A DNA stretch of 64,000 bases from Paenalicyclobacillus macrosporangiidus (GCF_900116805.1 NZ_FPBV01000016.1:27124-91123); one strand, 5' to 3'; positions 34,076 to 43,075 are shown, numbered from the stretch's first letter. The notes: generated by a model not told the origin, from the sequence alone. Numbers and translations are program-made.

Positions 34076-34191
34076 GGGAGATTCACTCCTTGTCGGGAGA
34101 GGCTCGCACGGAACGAAGTCTTTGTCTCATTCTACCCAACCGGCTCTCGCCACAAAAGAGGACAGGCCCGCGAACGCATCCGGGCGGGCAA

Positions 34192-34286
34192 AGATCAGAT
34201 CTCTGGCGGGGCGAGGGCGGATTTGCGTCCGACCGCTGCCGTGATGCGGGTCCGTGCTGGCACGAGGGAAAGGAGAGATCAGATCT
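34192..34286 (+). repeat. Two copies of AGATCAGATCT before acpS
   Basis: The 11-mer, itself an inverted repeat (AGATC-A-GATCT), occurs at 34192-34202 and 34276-34286, the second just before the acpS start. Downstream flanks are partly similar (CTGGCGGGGCGAGG and GTTGCGAGGG), suggesting a short duplication or paired binding sites. Confidence 0.5.
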
Positions 34287-34287
34287 G

Positions 34288-34659
34288 TTGCGAGGGATTG
34301 GCAGCGATGTGGTGGAGATCCGCCGCGTGGAACAGGCCCTGGCCCGGCACGGGGAACGCTTCCTGGCGCGGGTGTTGAATCCCGAGGAGCTCCGGGAGGC
34401 GGAGGTCCTTCCGGCGGCGCGGCGGGTGGAGTTCGTCGCCGGGCGATTCGCGGCCAAGGAAGCGGTGGCCAAGGCCCTGGGGTGCGGCATCGGGCGGCTC
34501 GGCATGCCGCGGGTGGGCATCGTGCTGGAGGATACGGGCCTCGTGGCCCGTTTTGCCGCCTGGCCGGCGGGGGTGCCGCCCGTCGGGCGCGTGCTGGTCA
34601 GCATCACCCACACCCGGGAACTGGCGTTCGCGGTCGCGGTGTGGGACCCGGACGGCTGA
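34288..34659 (+). CDS. acpS: Holo-[acyl-carrier-protein] synthase
   Basis: About 123 residues with GIGSDVVEIRRVEQALARHG, the AcpS motif bearing the Mg-binding Asp, RVLNPEELREAE and FVAGRFAAKEAVAKALG with the second acidic ligand, ending VLVSITHTRELAFAVAV. It transfers 4'-phosphopantetheine from CoA to acyl carrier protein. No ATG exists near the conserved N terminus; TTG 34288 with AGGAGA about 11 nt upstream is most likely. Order acpS, nnr, ydcC-like, mazEF matches the Bacillus acpS-ydcC-alr-ndoAI-ndoA locus. Confidence 0.9.
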   Translation: MRGIGSDVVEIRRVEQALARHGERFLARVLNPEELREAEVLPAARRVEFVAGRFAAKEAVAKALGCGIGRLGMPRVGIVLEDTGLVARFAAWPAGVPPVGRVLVSITHTRELAFAVAVWDPDG

Positions 34660-34739
34660 CCCCGGTGCCACCGGCGGGGGATTGTACTATCCGTGGGACG
34701 GGCGGAATAAACTATACCAATCCTCGGGGAGGGTACCGA

Positions 34740-36197
34740 GTGTTTCTGCTCACCAGCGAACAGATGCAAGAACGAGACAGACACACCATCACGACACTGC
34801 GTGTACCCGGTTTGGTGTTGATGGACCACGCGGGGCGCGCCATCGCGCAGGCGGTCGGGCGCGGGCGGCCGCAGCGGGTCACCGTGGTCTGCGGCAAGGG
34901 CAACAACGGGGGCGACGGATGGGCCTGCGCGCGCTGGTTGCATCACTGGGGGATCCGGGTGACGGTGGTCAGCGTGATCGATCCCGGGCAACTGCAGGGC
35001 GAAGCCGCGCAGGCGGCCGAGATGGCCATCGCGAGCGGCGTTCCCTACCAAGTCTATTCGGACGGGGACCCGCTTCCGGAAGCCGACGCCTTTGTGGACG
35101 CGCTGCTCGGCACCGGGACGGCCCGACCGTTGGCGGGCACGATGCGCCGGTTGGCCGAACAGATAAACCAGCAGTCGCCGTGGACCGTGGCGGCGGACGT
35201 GCCGACGGGCGTGGACGCGAGCACCGGGGAGGTGCCCTCGGTGGCGGTGCGGGCGGATGTGACCGTCTGCCTGGCGGCGCAGAAGCTCGGCACCGCCGTC
35301 ACCCCCGGCTGCCTGTACGCGGGACGGGTGGAGGTGGCTGACATCGGGATCCCGTTGGATCCGGCGGCCCCGTATGCCGCCTGGGTGCAGGAGGAGGACG
35401 TCCGCCGGGCGATTGCCCCGCGGCGGCCGGAGTCGCACAAGGGCAGCTTCGGCCGCGTCGGGGTTCTGGCCGGACCGATGCCGGGCGCCGCGGTGTTGGC
35501 CGGTCTCGGGGCCGCGCGGGCGGGTGCAGGACTGGTGGTGTTCGGGTCCCAGTTTCCGCTGCCCGTCCCGGTACCGGTGGAGTTCGTCCTGCGCGACGCC
35601 CTCCGGGCGGACACGTGGCACGGGGACTGCCAGGCCGTGGTCGTGGGTCCCGGGCTCGGGGACCGGGACGCGGACCGGGAGCGGGCCCGCCGTGTCATCG
35701 AGCGCCACACCGGTCCCGGCGTGATCGATGCCGACGCGCTGCCTCTGGCACTCGAGGCGGGCCGTGCCCTGGACACCTGGGTGCTCACGCCCCACCCAAA
35801 GGAGTGCGCCCGCCTGCTGGGGTGGACCACGGACCAGGTCCAGGCGTCACGGCTGGCGGCGGTCCGAGCCTTGGCCAAGCGCACCGGCGCGGTGGTGGTG
35901 CTCAAAGGCTACCGGAGCATCATTGCGGATGCCCTCGGCCGCATCCGCGTGAATCCGACCGGACACGCAGCGCTGGCCACCGCCGGGACGGGCGACATTC
36001 TGGCGGGCATCATCGGCGGCCTGTTGGCCCAGGGTGCCGACCCGTTTACCGCGGCGTGCGCCGGTGCCTGGTTGCACGGCCGGGCCGGGGAGCTCGCCGG
36101 TGAACAGGTGGGATCCGTCAGCACCATGGCGGCGGATGTGGTCGAACACATTTCCCGAGCAATTTCGGCCTGCTTCGACACGCCGTCAGGGGGATAG
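34740..36197 (+). CDS. nnr: Bifunctional NAD(P)H-hydrate epimerase / ADP-dependent dehydratase
   Basis: 485 residues. N-terminal YjeF epimerase domain (about 1-215): LTSEQMQERDRHTITTL, LMDHAGRAIAQAV, VVCGKGNNGGDGWACARWL, DVPTGVDASTGEV. C-terminal carbohydrate-kinase-like dehydratase domain (about 225-480): ESHKGSFGRVGVLAG, LTPHPKECARLLGW, VLKGYRSIIA and TAGTGDILAGIIGGLLAQG with the catalytic Asp. Together they repair hydrated NADH and NADPH. GTG 34740 has GGGGAGGG upstream. Position after acpS is common in Firmicutes. Confidence 0.95.
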   Translation: MFLLTSEQMQERDRHTITTLRVPGLVLMDHAGRAIAQAVGRGRPQRVTVVCGKGNNGGDGWACARWLHHWGIRVTVVSVIDPGQLQGEAAQAAEMAIASGVPYQVYSDGDPLPEADAFVDALLGTGTARPLAGTMRRLAEQINQQSPWTVAADVPTGVDASTGEVPSVAVRADVTVCLAAQKLGTAVTPGCLYAGRVEVADIGIPLDPAAPYAAWVQEEDVRRAIAPRRPESHKGSFGRVGVLAGPMPGAAVLAGLGAARAGAGLVVFGSQFPLPVPVPVEFVLRDALRADTWHGDCQAVVVGPGLGDRDADRERARRVIERHTGPGVIDADALPLALEAGRALDTWVLTPHPKECARLLGWTTDQVQASRLAAVRALAKRTGAVVVLKGYRSIIADALGRIRVNPTGHAALATAGTGDILAGIIGGLLAQGADPFTAACAGAWLHGRAGELAGEQVGSVSTMAADVVEHISRAISACFDTPSGG

Positions 36198-36235
36198 CAG
36201 GTTGTGGGTGTTCGTCGAGAAAGGCGAGGTGGAGT

Positions 36236-37231
36236 ATGCGTAGGGTCAGTGGAATGTTGGTTGCGGTGGGACTGGCGGCGGGGTTGGCCGCCGGGTGCGG
36301 TGCGCCTTCCAGGGATGCGATGAACGCAAAACTGCAGACCCAGCAGGAGAAGCTGAGCGCCAGCAATTATCAGAGCACGGCCAAAATGACGGTGCAGATG
36401 GAGAACGGATCGCAGACGTACTACATCGAGACGGACTACGATTCGCCGGAAGTCTACAAAATCGCCTTGGGAGACGCGAACAAGAACATCAATCAGATCA
36501 TCGTCCGCAACGGCAGCGGCATGTTCGTGGTCAGCCCGACGCTGCAGAAGGTGTTTCGCTTCAACGGAAACTGGGCGCAGAATCAGGGGCACATCTACCT
36601 GTACGACCAAATTTTGCACCAACTCTCCACATCACCGGACGTGAAGGTGAGCAAGAAAGGAGACGTGTACACCTTCACGATGCCCATCACGCCAGAGAAC
36701 GACATCGTCGCCAAACAACAGGTGGACCTGAGTGTGAACACCCTGGAACCGAAGAAAGTGGTGCTGTACGACAAGGAGAACAAGGCGGTCGTCACCATCG
36801 AGTTCACCTCCTTCCAGACGGGCGTCAAGTATCAGCAGGCCGATTTCGATCCCCAGAAGTTGGCGTCGTCCGGCGCGGTCAAGACGACCACCGTGCAGGA
36901 CAGCCAGTTCACCTTCGTCGAACCCCAGGAGATCCTCGGCGACAAGCAGGACCTGTCCGATCAACTGTCGGCCACGGATTGGCTGCTCCGCTACACGGGG
37001 CCGTACGACTTCACGCTCGAGGAGTGGCGCCCGGACCCGGGCGTGGCCGGTGTCCCGGGCGGGAAGCTGGTGGATCTCTTCGGCGTCCCGGCGGTCCTCG
37101 CGGGTTCAGGGAACGCGCAGCGCCTGATGTGGATTCACAACGGCGTGCAATTCTCGTTGACCAGCGACAAGTTGTCGTTGGATCAGATGAAAGAGGTGGC
37201 CATCTCCACCTTCGGACAGGTGGGCAAGTGA
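36236..37231 (+). CDS. LolA-like outer-leaflet lipoprotein (YdcC-like)
   Basis: 331 residues with a lipoprotein signal ending LAAGC (about residue 21) and a LolA/YdcC-type beta-rich domain: a repeated hydrophobic strand pattern, QNQGHIYLYDQILHQL, TPENDIVAKQQVDLSVNTL and KKVVLYDKENKAVVTIEFT. In Bacilli YdcC is a sporulation-associated lipoprotein next to acpS and alr. Here it follows nnr in the same direction with 38 bp between. The alr gene expected after it is missing. Start ATG 36236 has GAGGTGGAG. Function as lipid- or lipoprotein-binding factor is inference. Confidence 0.8.
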   Translation: MRRVSGMLVAVGLAAGLAAGCGAPSRDAMNAKLQTQQEKLSASNYQSTAKMTVQMENGSQTYYIETDYDSPEVYKIALGDANKNINQIIVRNGSGMFVVSPTLQKVFRFNGNWAQNQGHIYLYDQILHQLSTSPDVKVSKKGDVYTFTMPITPENDIVAKQQVDLSVNTLEPKKVVLYDKENKAVVTIEFTSFQTGVKYQQADFDPQKLASSGAVKTTTVQDSQFTFVEPQEILGDKQDLSDQLSATDWLLRYTGPYDFTLEEWRPDPGVAGVPGGKLVDLFGVPAVLAGSGNAQRLMWIHNGVQFSLTSDKLSLDQMKEVAISTFGQVGK

Positions 37232-37235
37232 ATGA

Positions 37236-37376
37236 GATGAGGGGCGTACCGCTGCGCTCCTGTGCGAAAGGGAGCCGCTTCGCGGCACACCCCTCATCCT
37301 CGCGCGACATGTTTCGTCGTGGCCCAGCCTCATTGCGCCCCGCCGTTGCGCCGCTTCGCGTGCGGATGGCGGGGCG
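37236..37376. repeat. GC-rich palindromic elements between the YdcC-like gene and mazE
   Basis: Two imperfect palindromes: GATGAGGGG (37236-37244) pairing with CCCCTCATC (37290-37298), and CGCCCCGCC (37336-37344) pairing with GGCGGGGCG (37368-37376). Both contain a CCGCTTCGCG core and resemble an element at 48870-48931. Apart from these and the mazE promoter, the 308-bp spacer holds no gene; alr would be expected here. Confidence 0.5.
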
Positions 37377-37459
37377 ATCCGCGACGCCGTGCCGGCGTGC
37401 CACGCCGAGGCCGAAAGCGATGGGGGCGTATGGTGGCCTCTGACCACCGTGGCCGATTT

Positions 37460-37489
37460 TTGACAGCCGCTTTTCGGCACCGATATAAT
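37460..37489 (+). promoter_or_regulatory. SigA-type promoter of mazEF
   Basis: Perfect TTGACA (37460-37465), 18-bp spacer, perfect TATAAT (37484-37489), about 50 bp before the mazE start. Confidence 0.85.
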
Positions 37490-37539
37490 ACCGGTTGTAC
37501 GCATCGGTCAGGGTTACGTTCCGCATGGAGGTGCCGCGC

Positions 37540-37818
37540 GTGTCCAATGGGAATACGAAGCGAGTCGTCGTCAACATCCCCCAGCAACTGCTCGAGCAGG
37601 TGGATGGCATCGCCCTTCGGGCGCAGACCAACCGCAGTGAGATCATCCGGGAAGCGATGCGGCGATATGTCACGGAACACTGGAAAGCCGACATCCGCGC
37701 GGCGATGCAACAGGGCTACCTGGAGATGGCACGCATCAACCTGCGCATCGCTTTGGAGGCGTTTCCACTGGAACATGAGGCCGGGGGTACCGTGGAGCGA
37801 CTGGTGAGCGGGGTGTAA
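37540..37818 (+). CDS. ndoAI: Antitoxin EndoAI (MazE-like, ribbon-helix-helix)
   Basis: 92 residues. [20 protein letters not shown] then [13 protein letters not shown] is a ribbon-helix-helix DNA-binding domain, and a C-terminal segment [21 protein letters not shown] binds the toxin in the B. subtilis homologue, which has nearly the same length (93). It neutralises the downstream EndoA endoribonuclease and probably autoregulates. GTG 37540 follows TGGAGGTG at normal spacing and starts in register with the family; an upstream ATG would add five residues. It is separated from the toxin gene by 4 bp. Confidence 0.92.
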   Translation: MSNGNTKRVVVNIPQQLLEQVDGIALRAQTNRSEIIREAMRRYVTEHWKADIRAAMQQGYLEMARINLRIALEAFPLEHEAGGTVERLVSGV

Positions 37819-37822
37819 CAGC

Positions 37823-38173
37823 TTGAACGTCAAGCGGGGGGACATCTTTTTTGCCGAGCTTTCGCCGGTGGTCGGCTCTGAACAGGGCGGCTTCCGGCCG
37901 GTTCTCGTGATCCAGAACGACATCGGGAACCGGTTTAGCCCCACCGTGATTGTTGCGGCCATTACCGCCCAGATCCAGAAGGCGAAATTGCCGACGCATG
38001 TCGAAATTTCCGCGAGCCAGAGTGGCCTGGAACGGGACTCCGTGATCCTGCTCGAACAGATCCGCACCATCGACAAGCAACGCCTCACCGCGAAGATCAC
38101 CCACCTCGACGAACACATGATGAAACGCGTCAATGAAGGACTGATGATCAGCCTGGGCTTGGTGGATCTGTGA
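37823..38173 (+). CDS. ndoA: mRNA interferase EndoA (MazF)
   Basis: 116 residues, the exact usual length. [51 protein letters not shown] and [21 protein letters not shown] are the full set of MazF blocks, with the catalytic Arg/Thr region intact. It cleaves mRNA at short U-rich sites (UACAU in B. subtilis). The TTG start at 37823 lies 4 bp after the antitoxin stop. Transcribed from the strong promoter at 37460. Confidence 0.95.
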   Translation: MNVKRGDIFFAELSPVVGSEQGGFRPVLVIQNDIGNRFSPTVIVAAITAQIQKAKLPTHVEISASQSGLERDSVILLEQIRTIDKQRLTAKITHLDEHMMKRVNEGLMISLGLVDL

Positions 38174-38211
38174 CCGCCCGGGCCGCTGGCGTGTGGAAGG
38201 GAGTTGCAGCC

Positions 38212-39465
38212 TTGAATCCCGTGCATGATTCGGAGATCCGGGACATCGCATTGGCGCCGGAGGGGCGCCGCAAGATCGATTGGGCGTCCGCGCACATGCC
38301 GCTCCTGGCCCAATTGCGTGAACAGTTCCAACAGGAGCGTCCGTTCGCCGGCAAGCGCGTCGCCATCTGCCTGCATCTGGAGGCGAAGACGGCGAACCTG
38401 GCGCTGTTGGTCCAGGCGGGCGGCGCAGAGGTGGCTGTCGCAGCCAGCAACCCGCTGTCGACTCAGGACGACGTGGTGGCCGCGCTGGTGGACGCGGGCG
38501 TGACGGCCTACGCGTGGCGGGGGGCGACGGACGAGGAGTACCACCGGCACCTTCAGCGTCTGCTCGACTTTCATCCGGAGGCCATCATCGATGACGGCGG
38601 AGATCTGATCACGACGCTGCATCGGGATCGGCCGGAGCAGTTGGCGGAAGTCCGCGGCGGCTGCGAGGAGACGACGACGGGCATCCTGCGGTTGCGCGCG
38701 ATGGAGGCGGAGGGGGCCTTGAAGGTTCCCATGATGGCGGTGAACGACGCCTACTGCAAGTACCTGTTCGACAACCGGTACGGCACGGGTCAGTCGGTGT
38801 GGGACGGCATCATGCGGACCACGAACCTGCTGGTGGCGGGCAAGACGGCGGTGGTGGTCGGTTACGGCTGGTGCGGCAAGGGCGTCGCCATGCGGGCGAA
38901 GGGATTGGGGGCCCGCGTCATCGTCTGCGAGACGGATCCCATTCGCGCCCTCGAGGCGGTCATGGACGGCTTCACCGTCATGCCGCTGGTGGAGGCGGCC
39001 CGCCAGGGGGACTTTTTCGTGACGGTCACGGGCAATCGCGACTGCATCACGCGCCCGGCCTTCGAGGTGATGAAGGACGGCGCGGTTCTTGCCAACGCGG
39101 GCCATTTCGACGTGGAGATTTCGAAGCCGGACCTGCGCGAGCTGGCGGTGTCGGTGCACGAGGTACGGCATAACATTGAAGAGTACCGGATGCGCGACGG
39201 GCGCAGGTTGTATCTGCTGGCACAGGGCCGGTTGGTGAATCTGGCCTCGGGCGACGGCCATCCGGTGGAAGTGATGGACATGACGTTCGCGCTGCAGGCC
39301 CTCGCCCTGCGCGCGGTGGTGCAAGGGGATTTCGCGCCCGGCGTGCACCCCTTGCCGCGTGAGCTGGATGAGCGCGTGGCGCGGATGCGCCTGGCGGCCT
39401 GGGGCTTTTCGGTGGACGAGCTGACGCCGGCGCAGCGGGCGTACCTGGCCAGCTGGCGGGCGTGA
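38212..39465 (+). CDS. ahcY: Adenosylhomocysteinase
   Basis: 417 residues with [73 protein letters not shown] (NAD-binding) and [11 protein letters not shown]. Cleaves S-adenosylhomocysteine to adenosine and homocysteine. TTG 38212 has GAAGGGAG 8 nt upstream; a GTG at 38170 overlapping the ndoA stop is an alternative that adds 14 residues. Most Bacilli use the Mtn/LuxS route instead, so ahcY is a feature of thermophilic or acidophilic lineages. No SAH riboswitch was recognised upstream. Confidence 0.95.
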   Translation: MNPVHDSEIRDIALAPEGRRKIDWASAHMPLLAQLREQFQQERPFAGKRVAICLHLEAKTANLALLVQAGGAEVAVAASNPLSTQDDVVAALVDAGVTAYAWRGATDEEYHRHLQRLLDFHPEAIIDDGGDLITTLHRDRPEQLAEVRGGCEETTTGILRLRAMEAEGALKVPMMAVNDAYCKYLFDNRYGTGQSVWDGIMRTTNLLVAGKTAVVVGYGWCGKGVAMRAKGLGARVIVCETDPIRALEAVMDGFTVMPLVEAARQGDFFVTVTGNRDCITRPAFEVMKDGAVLANAGHFDVEISKPDLRELAVSVHEVRHNIEEYRMRDGRRLYLLAQGRLVNLASGDGHPVEVMDMTFALQALALRAVVQGDFAPGVHPLPRELDERVARMRLAAWGFSVDELTPAQRAYLASWRA

Positions 39466-39523
39466 TGTCCCCGCTTTGCGCACGCACCCAACCAGGTCTA
39501 TCAAAGAAAAGGAGATGCAGGGG

Positions 39524-40276
39524 ATGCGGCCTTTTATCGGCATCACGGGCACCCGGCATGTGATCCAGACCAGTTCACCGGCACCCGTCCTCATGGGCTT
39601 GGTGTGCTCGGACGACTACGCCAAGGGGGTGGAGGCCGCGGGCGGCGTCCCGGTCATCATCCCGTTTCTGACGGATGAAGAAGCCATCGACCGGCTCGCG
39701 GATCGCCTCGACGGCCTGCTCTTGGCGGGCGGGGAGGACGTCGACCCGAATCGGTTCGGCGAATCCCCCGTGACGGGATTGGGACAGGTGGTGCCGGAGC
39801 GCGACGAATTGGAGCTCGCCCTCATCACACGGATGCGCCGCCGAAACAAACCCATCCTCGGCATCTGCCGGGGGATTCAGGTGTTGAACGTCGCCTTCGG
39901 CGGAACGCTGTATCAGGACCTGCCGCGCCAGTGGGGCGGGCGGATTCAGCACAGCCAGAAAGCGCGCCGGGACCATCTCAGTCACAGCGTGCGGATGGAG
40001 CCCGACAGCCGTTTGGCGGCGCTGTTTGGCGGCCGGACGGAGGTGCGGTGCAACTCCTTCCACCACCAGGCGGTGAAGGACGTGGGGGACGGACTGCGGC
40101 CGGTGGCGTGGGATGAGGAAGGTTTGATAGAAGCCGTGGAAAGTGTGGACAGTGACGCGTTTGTCGTCGCCGTGCAGTGGCACCCCGAAAACCTGTGGCA
40201 GCGATGGCCGGAACATCACGGGCTGTTTCGGGGCCTCGTGGAAGCCGCGGCACAGCGGCGCACCGTCGTGATCTAA
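39524..40276 (+). CDS. Class I glutamine amidotransferase-like hydrolase (gamma-glutamyl-GABA hydrolase family)
   Basis: 250 residues: FIGITGTRHVIQ, GLLLAGGEDVDPNRFGE, KPILGICRGIQVLNVAFGG with nucleophile Cys in GICRG, and VAVQWHPENLW with the catalytic His/Glu. This is the Peptidase C26/PuuD family, which hydrolyses gamma-glutamyl amides. Start ATG 39524 follows AAAAGGAG at 9-10 nt; an ATG nine bases earlier is too close to the ribosome site. No polyamine pathway gene is adjacent, so substrate is open. Confidence 0.9.
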   Translation: MRPFIGITGTRHVIQTSSPAPVLMGLVCSDDYAKGVEAAGGVPVIIPFLTDEEAIDRLADRLDGLLLAGGEDVDPNRFGESPVTGLGQVVPERDELELALITRMRRRNKPILGICRGIQVLNVAFGGTLYQDLPRQWGGRIQHSQKARRDHLSHSVRMEPDSRLAALFGGRTEVRCNSFHHQAVKDVGDGLRPVAWDEEGLIEAVESVDSDAFVVAVQWHPENLWQRWPEHHGLFRGLVEAAAQRRTVVI

Positions 40277-40315
40277 GGCGATCCGGGCGGGGGTTCGCTG
40301 CGGAGGTGGCCGGTG

Positions 40316-41299
40316 ATGACCGAAGAAAAGGCAGGACCCGTGCGCATGACCGAGACCACGGCCGGAGGGGTGCTGTGGAGGGTTGGCATTGCGGCCACGC
40401 TGGTGATGACCAGCGCGGTCTCCGGCTGTTCTCCCGTGGGGGACCTGCCGTCCTCGCCGCCCAGTGCCACGCCTTCCCTGCAAACGCAGCCCGGCGTGCA
40501 TGCCTTCTCCTTCTACAGCCCCGCGCTGAAAAAGAACATGGCCGTGGACGTGTATCTGCCGCCCGGATACAACACCGCCAGGCGGTATCCGGTGCTGTAC
40601 CTGTTTCACGGCAAGGACGGACGCGCCGACACCTGGATGGACGGCGCCATCGGCATCAACCACGCCGCCGATCAACTCATCGCCAGCGGCCAGATCCAAC
40701 CGCTCATCATCGTCTCGCCTCAGATGGACAACGGTTACGGGATCAACACCGCCGCTGCTGCCACTGCCGTGGGAGGTTACAACCGCGGCATGTACGAGGA
40801 CTACATCATCCGGGATCTGGTTCCTTACATCGACCGCCATTACAGCACCGCCGCCGATTCCGCTCACCGGTACATCGGCGGGCTCTCCATGGGCGGATTT
40901 GCCGCCTTGCACGACGCGTTCTTGCATCCTGACCTGTTCTCGAAGGTGGGGGTCATCAGTGCAGCCCTGTGGGTGGGGGAGCCGCCGGCGGAGTTGAAGT
41001 GGATTTATCCCGACCGCGCGACACAGGCGGCCAGAGATCCCATCACCATCGCCGCCCATCGCAACCTGGGCAGCTTGTCCATTCTCATGATTGAGGGGAA
41101 AAGCGATCCGTTTCTCGCGGCGGATCGGACGCTTTACCAAACCCTTCAGTCCCGCGGCGATCTGGTCGTGTACCGCGAATACCCCGGCGCCCACAACTAC
41201 GGCTTTTGGCGCGCACACGCGGCGGAGATGCTCACATTCTTCGCCGACAAGGAACCGGACCTCGCCCTCCGCGGCGCCGTCAAATCCTCGATGGTTTGA
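40316..41299 (+). CDS. Esterase D/feruloyl esterase-like lipoprotein
   Basis: About 327 residues. A lipoprotein signal ends at SAVSGC, followed by a Ser/Pro tether. The alpha/beta hydrolase domain shows VDVYLPPGYNTARRYPVLYL then FHGKDGRADTW, YIGGLSMGGFAALH with the nucleophile GLSMG, IEGKSDPFL (acid) and YPGAHNYGFW (His). It should hydrolyse esters outside the membrane; family members act on feruloyl, siderophore or formyl-glutathione esters. ATG 40316 lies 9 nt after GGAGG. Converges with wrbA at a shared hairpin. Confidence 0.87.
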   Translation: MTEEKAGPVRMTETTAGGVLWRVGIAATLVMTSAVSGCSPVGDLPSSPPSATPSLQTQPGVHAFSFYSPALKKNMAVDVYLPPGYNTARRYPVLYLFHGKDGRADTWMDGAIGINHAADQLIASGQIQPLIIVSPQMDNGYGINTAAAATAVGGYNRGMYEDYIIRDLVPYIDRHYSTAADSAHRYIGGLSMGGFAALHDAFLHPDLFSKVGVISAALWVGEPPAELKWIYPDRATQAARDPITIAAHRNLGSLSILMIEGKSDPFLAADRTLYQTLQSRGDLVVYREYPGAHNYGFWRAHAAEMLTFFADKEPDLALRGAVKSSMV

Positions 41300-41324
41300 A
41301 AAAGCCCAGGGCTCAGCCCTGGGC
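41299..41324 (-). terminator. Terminator of wrbA, partly shared with the esterase gene
   Basis: GCCCAGGGCT and AGCCCTGGGC around a single C, with TTTTT on the minus-strand side (41303-41299). It overlaps the last codons of wrbA. Confidence 0.85.
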
Positions 41325-41930
41325 CTGACCTGCTTTCAGCCACTGTGCGACCGTGACCAAACGGCGCGCCTGGTGCTGGATGGCCGCGACGGCCTTGTCG
41401 TCGATCTCGCCGCTTTCGGTCACCGTCACGCTGGTCCCGTACGGATTGCCGCCGGCCGCGAACGTCGATGGGTCCGTGTATCCGGGCGCGACGACGATGG
41501 CGCCCCAGTGGTACATGCTCGTGTACAGCGACAGGATGGTCGCCTCCTGGCCGCCGTGCGGATTCTGCGCGCTCACCATGGCGCTGACGACCTTGTTGAC
41601 CGTCTTGCCCTGGAACCACAATCCGCCGAGGGTGTCGATGAACTGCTTCATCTGGGACGGGACGTTGCCGAAGCGGGTGGGGACGCTGAACAGCAGCGCG
41701 TCGGCCCACTCGATGTCCGCCGCGGAAGCGGTGGGCACATCCCGGGTCGCCTCGTAGTGCGCCTTCCACGCCGGGTTCTGGGCGATGGCCTCCTCGGGCG
41801 CCAGCTCCGGCACCTTCAGCACCTTCACCTCTGCCCCCGCCTGTTTGGCGGCCTCCGCCGCCACCTGCGCCATCTTGTGGTTGGTCCCCGTGGAACTGTA
41901 ATAGAGGATTGCGAGTTTCACGTTTGCCAT
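41313..41930 (-). CDS. wrbA: NAD(P)H:quinone oxidoreductase, WrbA type
   Basis: 205 residues: [19 protein letters not shown] (FMN phosphate loop), [40 protein letters not shown] and [16 protein letters not shown] flavodoxin-fold enzyme that reduces quinones by two electrons, used in electrophile or oxidative stress. ATG 41930 with GGAGGAGA upstream. Its promoter has a perfect -35 box and a GTTACTTAC element in the spacer, suggesting control by a redox-sensing repressor. Confidence 0.94.
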   Translation of the reverse strand: MANVKLAILYYSSTGTNHKMAQVAAEAAKQAGAEVKVLKVPELAPEEAIAQNPAWKAHYEATRDVPTASAADIEWADALLFSVPTRFGNVPSQMKQFIDTLGGLWFQGKTVNKVVSAMVSAQNPHGGQEATILSLYTSMYHWGAIVVAPGYTDPSTFAAGGNPYGTSVTVTESGEIDDKAVAAIQHQARRLVTVAQWLKAGQAQG

Positions 41931-42020
41931 GATGTCTCCTCCGTTCTTTGGGCGATTCCTCTGGTGAGCGTGTACTTTCACGCGGTCGCGCATGCGGTGA
42001 GGTGCGGCCTCACGCGGTTC

Positions 42021-42050
42021 ACTATAGTTGAGTTACTTACGATTTGTCAA
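42021..42050 (-). promoter_or_regulatory. Promoter and probable operator of wrbA
   Basis: Minus-strand TTGACA (42050-42045), 18-bp spacer and TATAGT (42026-42021). The spacer contains GTAAGTAACT, resembling operators recalled for HxlR/MarR-type quinone-sensing repressors such as YodB. Confidence 0.7.
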
Positions 42051-42177
42051 CCGCTGTCCCTTTCGATGCCCCAGACGGCTTGCGCATCGGTGGCGGTCAG
42101 GCTTGTCCCCCAAAATGGGGCGCTGAATGCATGGGAAAGGGTGCGCCGGGATGAGGCGCGGAAAGGAGGGAATCCGG

Positions 42178-42408
42178 ATGGCGCAGGTCACTCCGCAGTC
42201 CTGTCACCTGCAGTTGCAGTTCCAGGTCGGCACCACCGTGAGCGGCATGCCGAGGATCCAGAACCGGAACTTTACCAACGTGTCGCCCGCTGCGTCCGAT
42301 GACGACCTGCTGGCGGTCGGCCAGGCCCTCGCCGCCCTGTTTGATCTGCCGCTGCACGCCATCGCCCGCGTCCATCAGGACGCCATCGAACCCGGCCCGC
42401 AGGCGTAA
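42178..42408 (+). CDS. DUF1659 family protein
   Basis: 76 residues: LQLQFQVGTTVSGMPRIQNR then FTNVSPAASDDDLLAVGQALAALFDLPL fits DUF1659. Start ATG 42178 has AAAGGAGGG. It is paired with a DUF2922 gene 35 bp downstream, the usual arrangement in Firmicutes. Function unknown. The preceding 120 bp contain no other gene. Confidence 0.85.
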   Translation: MAQVTPQSCHLQLQFQVGTTVSGMPRIQNRNFTNVSPAASDDDLLAVGQALAALFDLPLHAIARVHQDAIEPGPQA

Positions 42409-42443
42409 CGCGGGGAATCCACATGGAGAGGAGGGAAGGCTGA

Positions 42444-42662
42444 ATGGCCTCGAAGACGGTGTTGCAGCTCGAGTTCCTGACGGACCAGAATAAGCGGGTG
42501 CGCATCACCATCCCGTCACCGAAACAACCGGTCGACGCGGCGGCGGTACAGAACGCCATGGACCTGATTGTCCAGAAGAACGTGTTCGCGTATCCGCAGG
42601 GCGTCATTGTGAAAAGGGCCGCCGCCACGCAGGTGGTGACGGATTCCACCGAGATCGCGTGA
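42444..42662 (+). CDS. DUF2922 family protein
   Basis: 72 residues: VLQLEFLTDQNKRVRITIPS then AVQNAMDLIVQKNVFAYPQG and VVKRAAATQVV-like end typical of DUF2922. Start ATG 42444 has a GAGAGGAGGG box. Second gene of the DUF1659/DUF2922 pair; no function is known. A strong hairpin 110 bp downstream may end the transcript. Confidence 0.85.
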   Translation: MASKTVLQLEFLTDQNKRVRITIPSPKQPVDAAAVQNAMDLIVQKNVFAYPQGVIVKRAAATQVVTDSTEIA

Positions 42663-42771
42663 CATCAGGCTTGCCGCCGACAGCGCGGGTCCTCCTCAGA
42701 TGCGGCGGACCCCGCCGTACACCCCATGGACACCCCCCGCCCAGGCGGCAGACGTCCCCGCGCACACCTTC

Positions 42772-42798
42772 AGGCCCTCCGGCCATGCCGGAGGGCCT
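42772..42798. terminator. Perfect 12-bp hairpin between convergent genes
   Basis: AGGCCCTCCGGC-CAT-GCCGGAGGGCCT sits between the DUF2922 and DUF1450 genes. There is no T-run on either side, so bidirectional termination is probable but not certain. Confidence 0.5.
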
Positions 42799-42823
42799 GC
42801 CCTGCCAGGGTATCGAATGCACG

Positions 42824-43075
42824 TCACGGCAACTGAACGCCTGCCTCGATGCGCCGGCGCACCACTTCCCACAGCGTCTCGGCATCTTGCGCCTGAAGGA
42901 CCTCCTGGTCATTGATGAGGACGAACGGCCTGCGTACGCAGATTTCGCACAGGCCGAGGCACGCCCAGCGCCGGAGTCGAACCTGGGGGAACCGTCCCGC
43001 GGTCTCTTCCCAGACGCGTTGGCTTCCCAGGGGCAGGTTCCTGACACAGACCTCAATCTTTCGCACCTCTTCCAC
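42824..43075 (-). CDS. DUF1450 family protein
   Basis: 83 residues ending with RLRRWACLGLCEICVRRPFV then LINDQEVLQAQDAETLWEVV, characteristic of YuzB/DUF1450, with three cysteines in the CLGLCEIC block that resemble a thioredoxin-like ferredoxin remnant. GTG 43075 follows GAGGAAG. It lies 15 bp downstream of the DedA gene on the same strand and is probably co-transcribed. Function unknown. Confidence 0.85.
   Translation of the reverse strand: MEEVRKIEVCVRNLPLGSQRVWEETAGRFPQVRLRRWACLGLCEICVRRPFVLINDQEVLQAQDAETLWEVVRRRIEAGVQLP

Noticed and set aside
38174..38211. SAH riboswitch before ahcY
   Set aside because: The spacer after the toxin gene is only 38 bp and shows no conserved pseudoknot elements.
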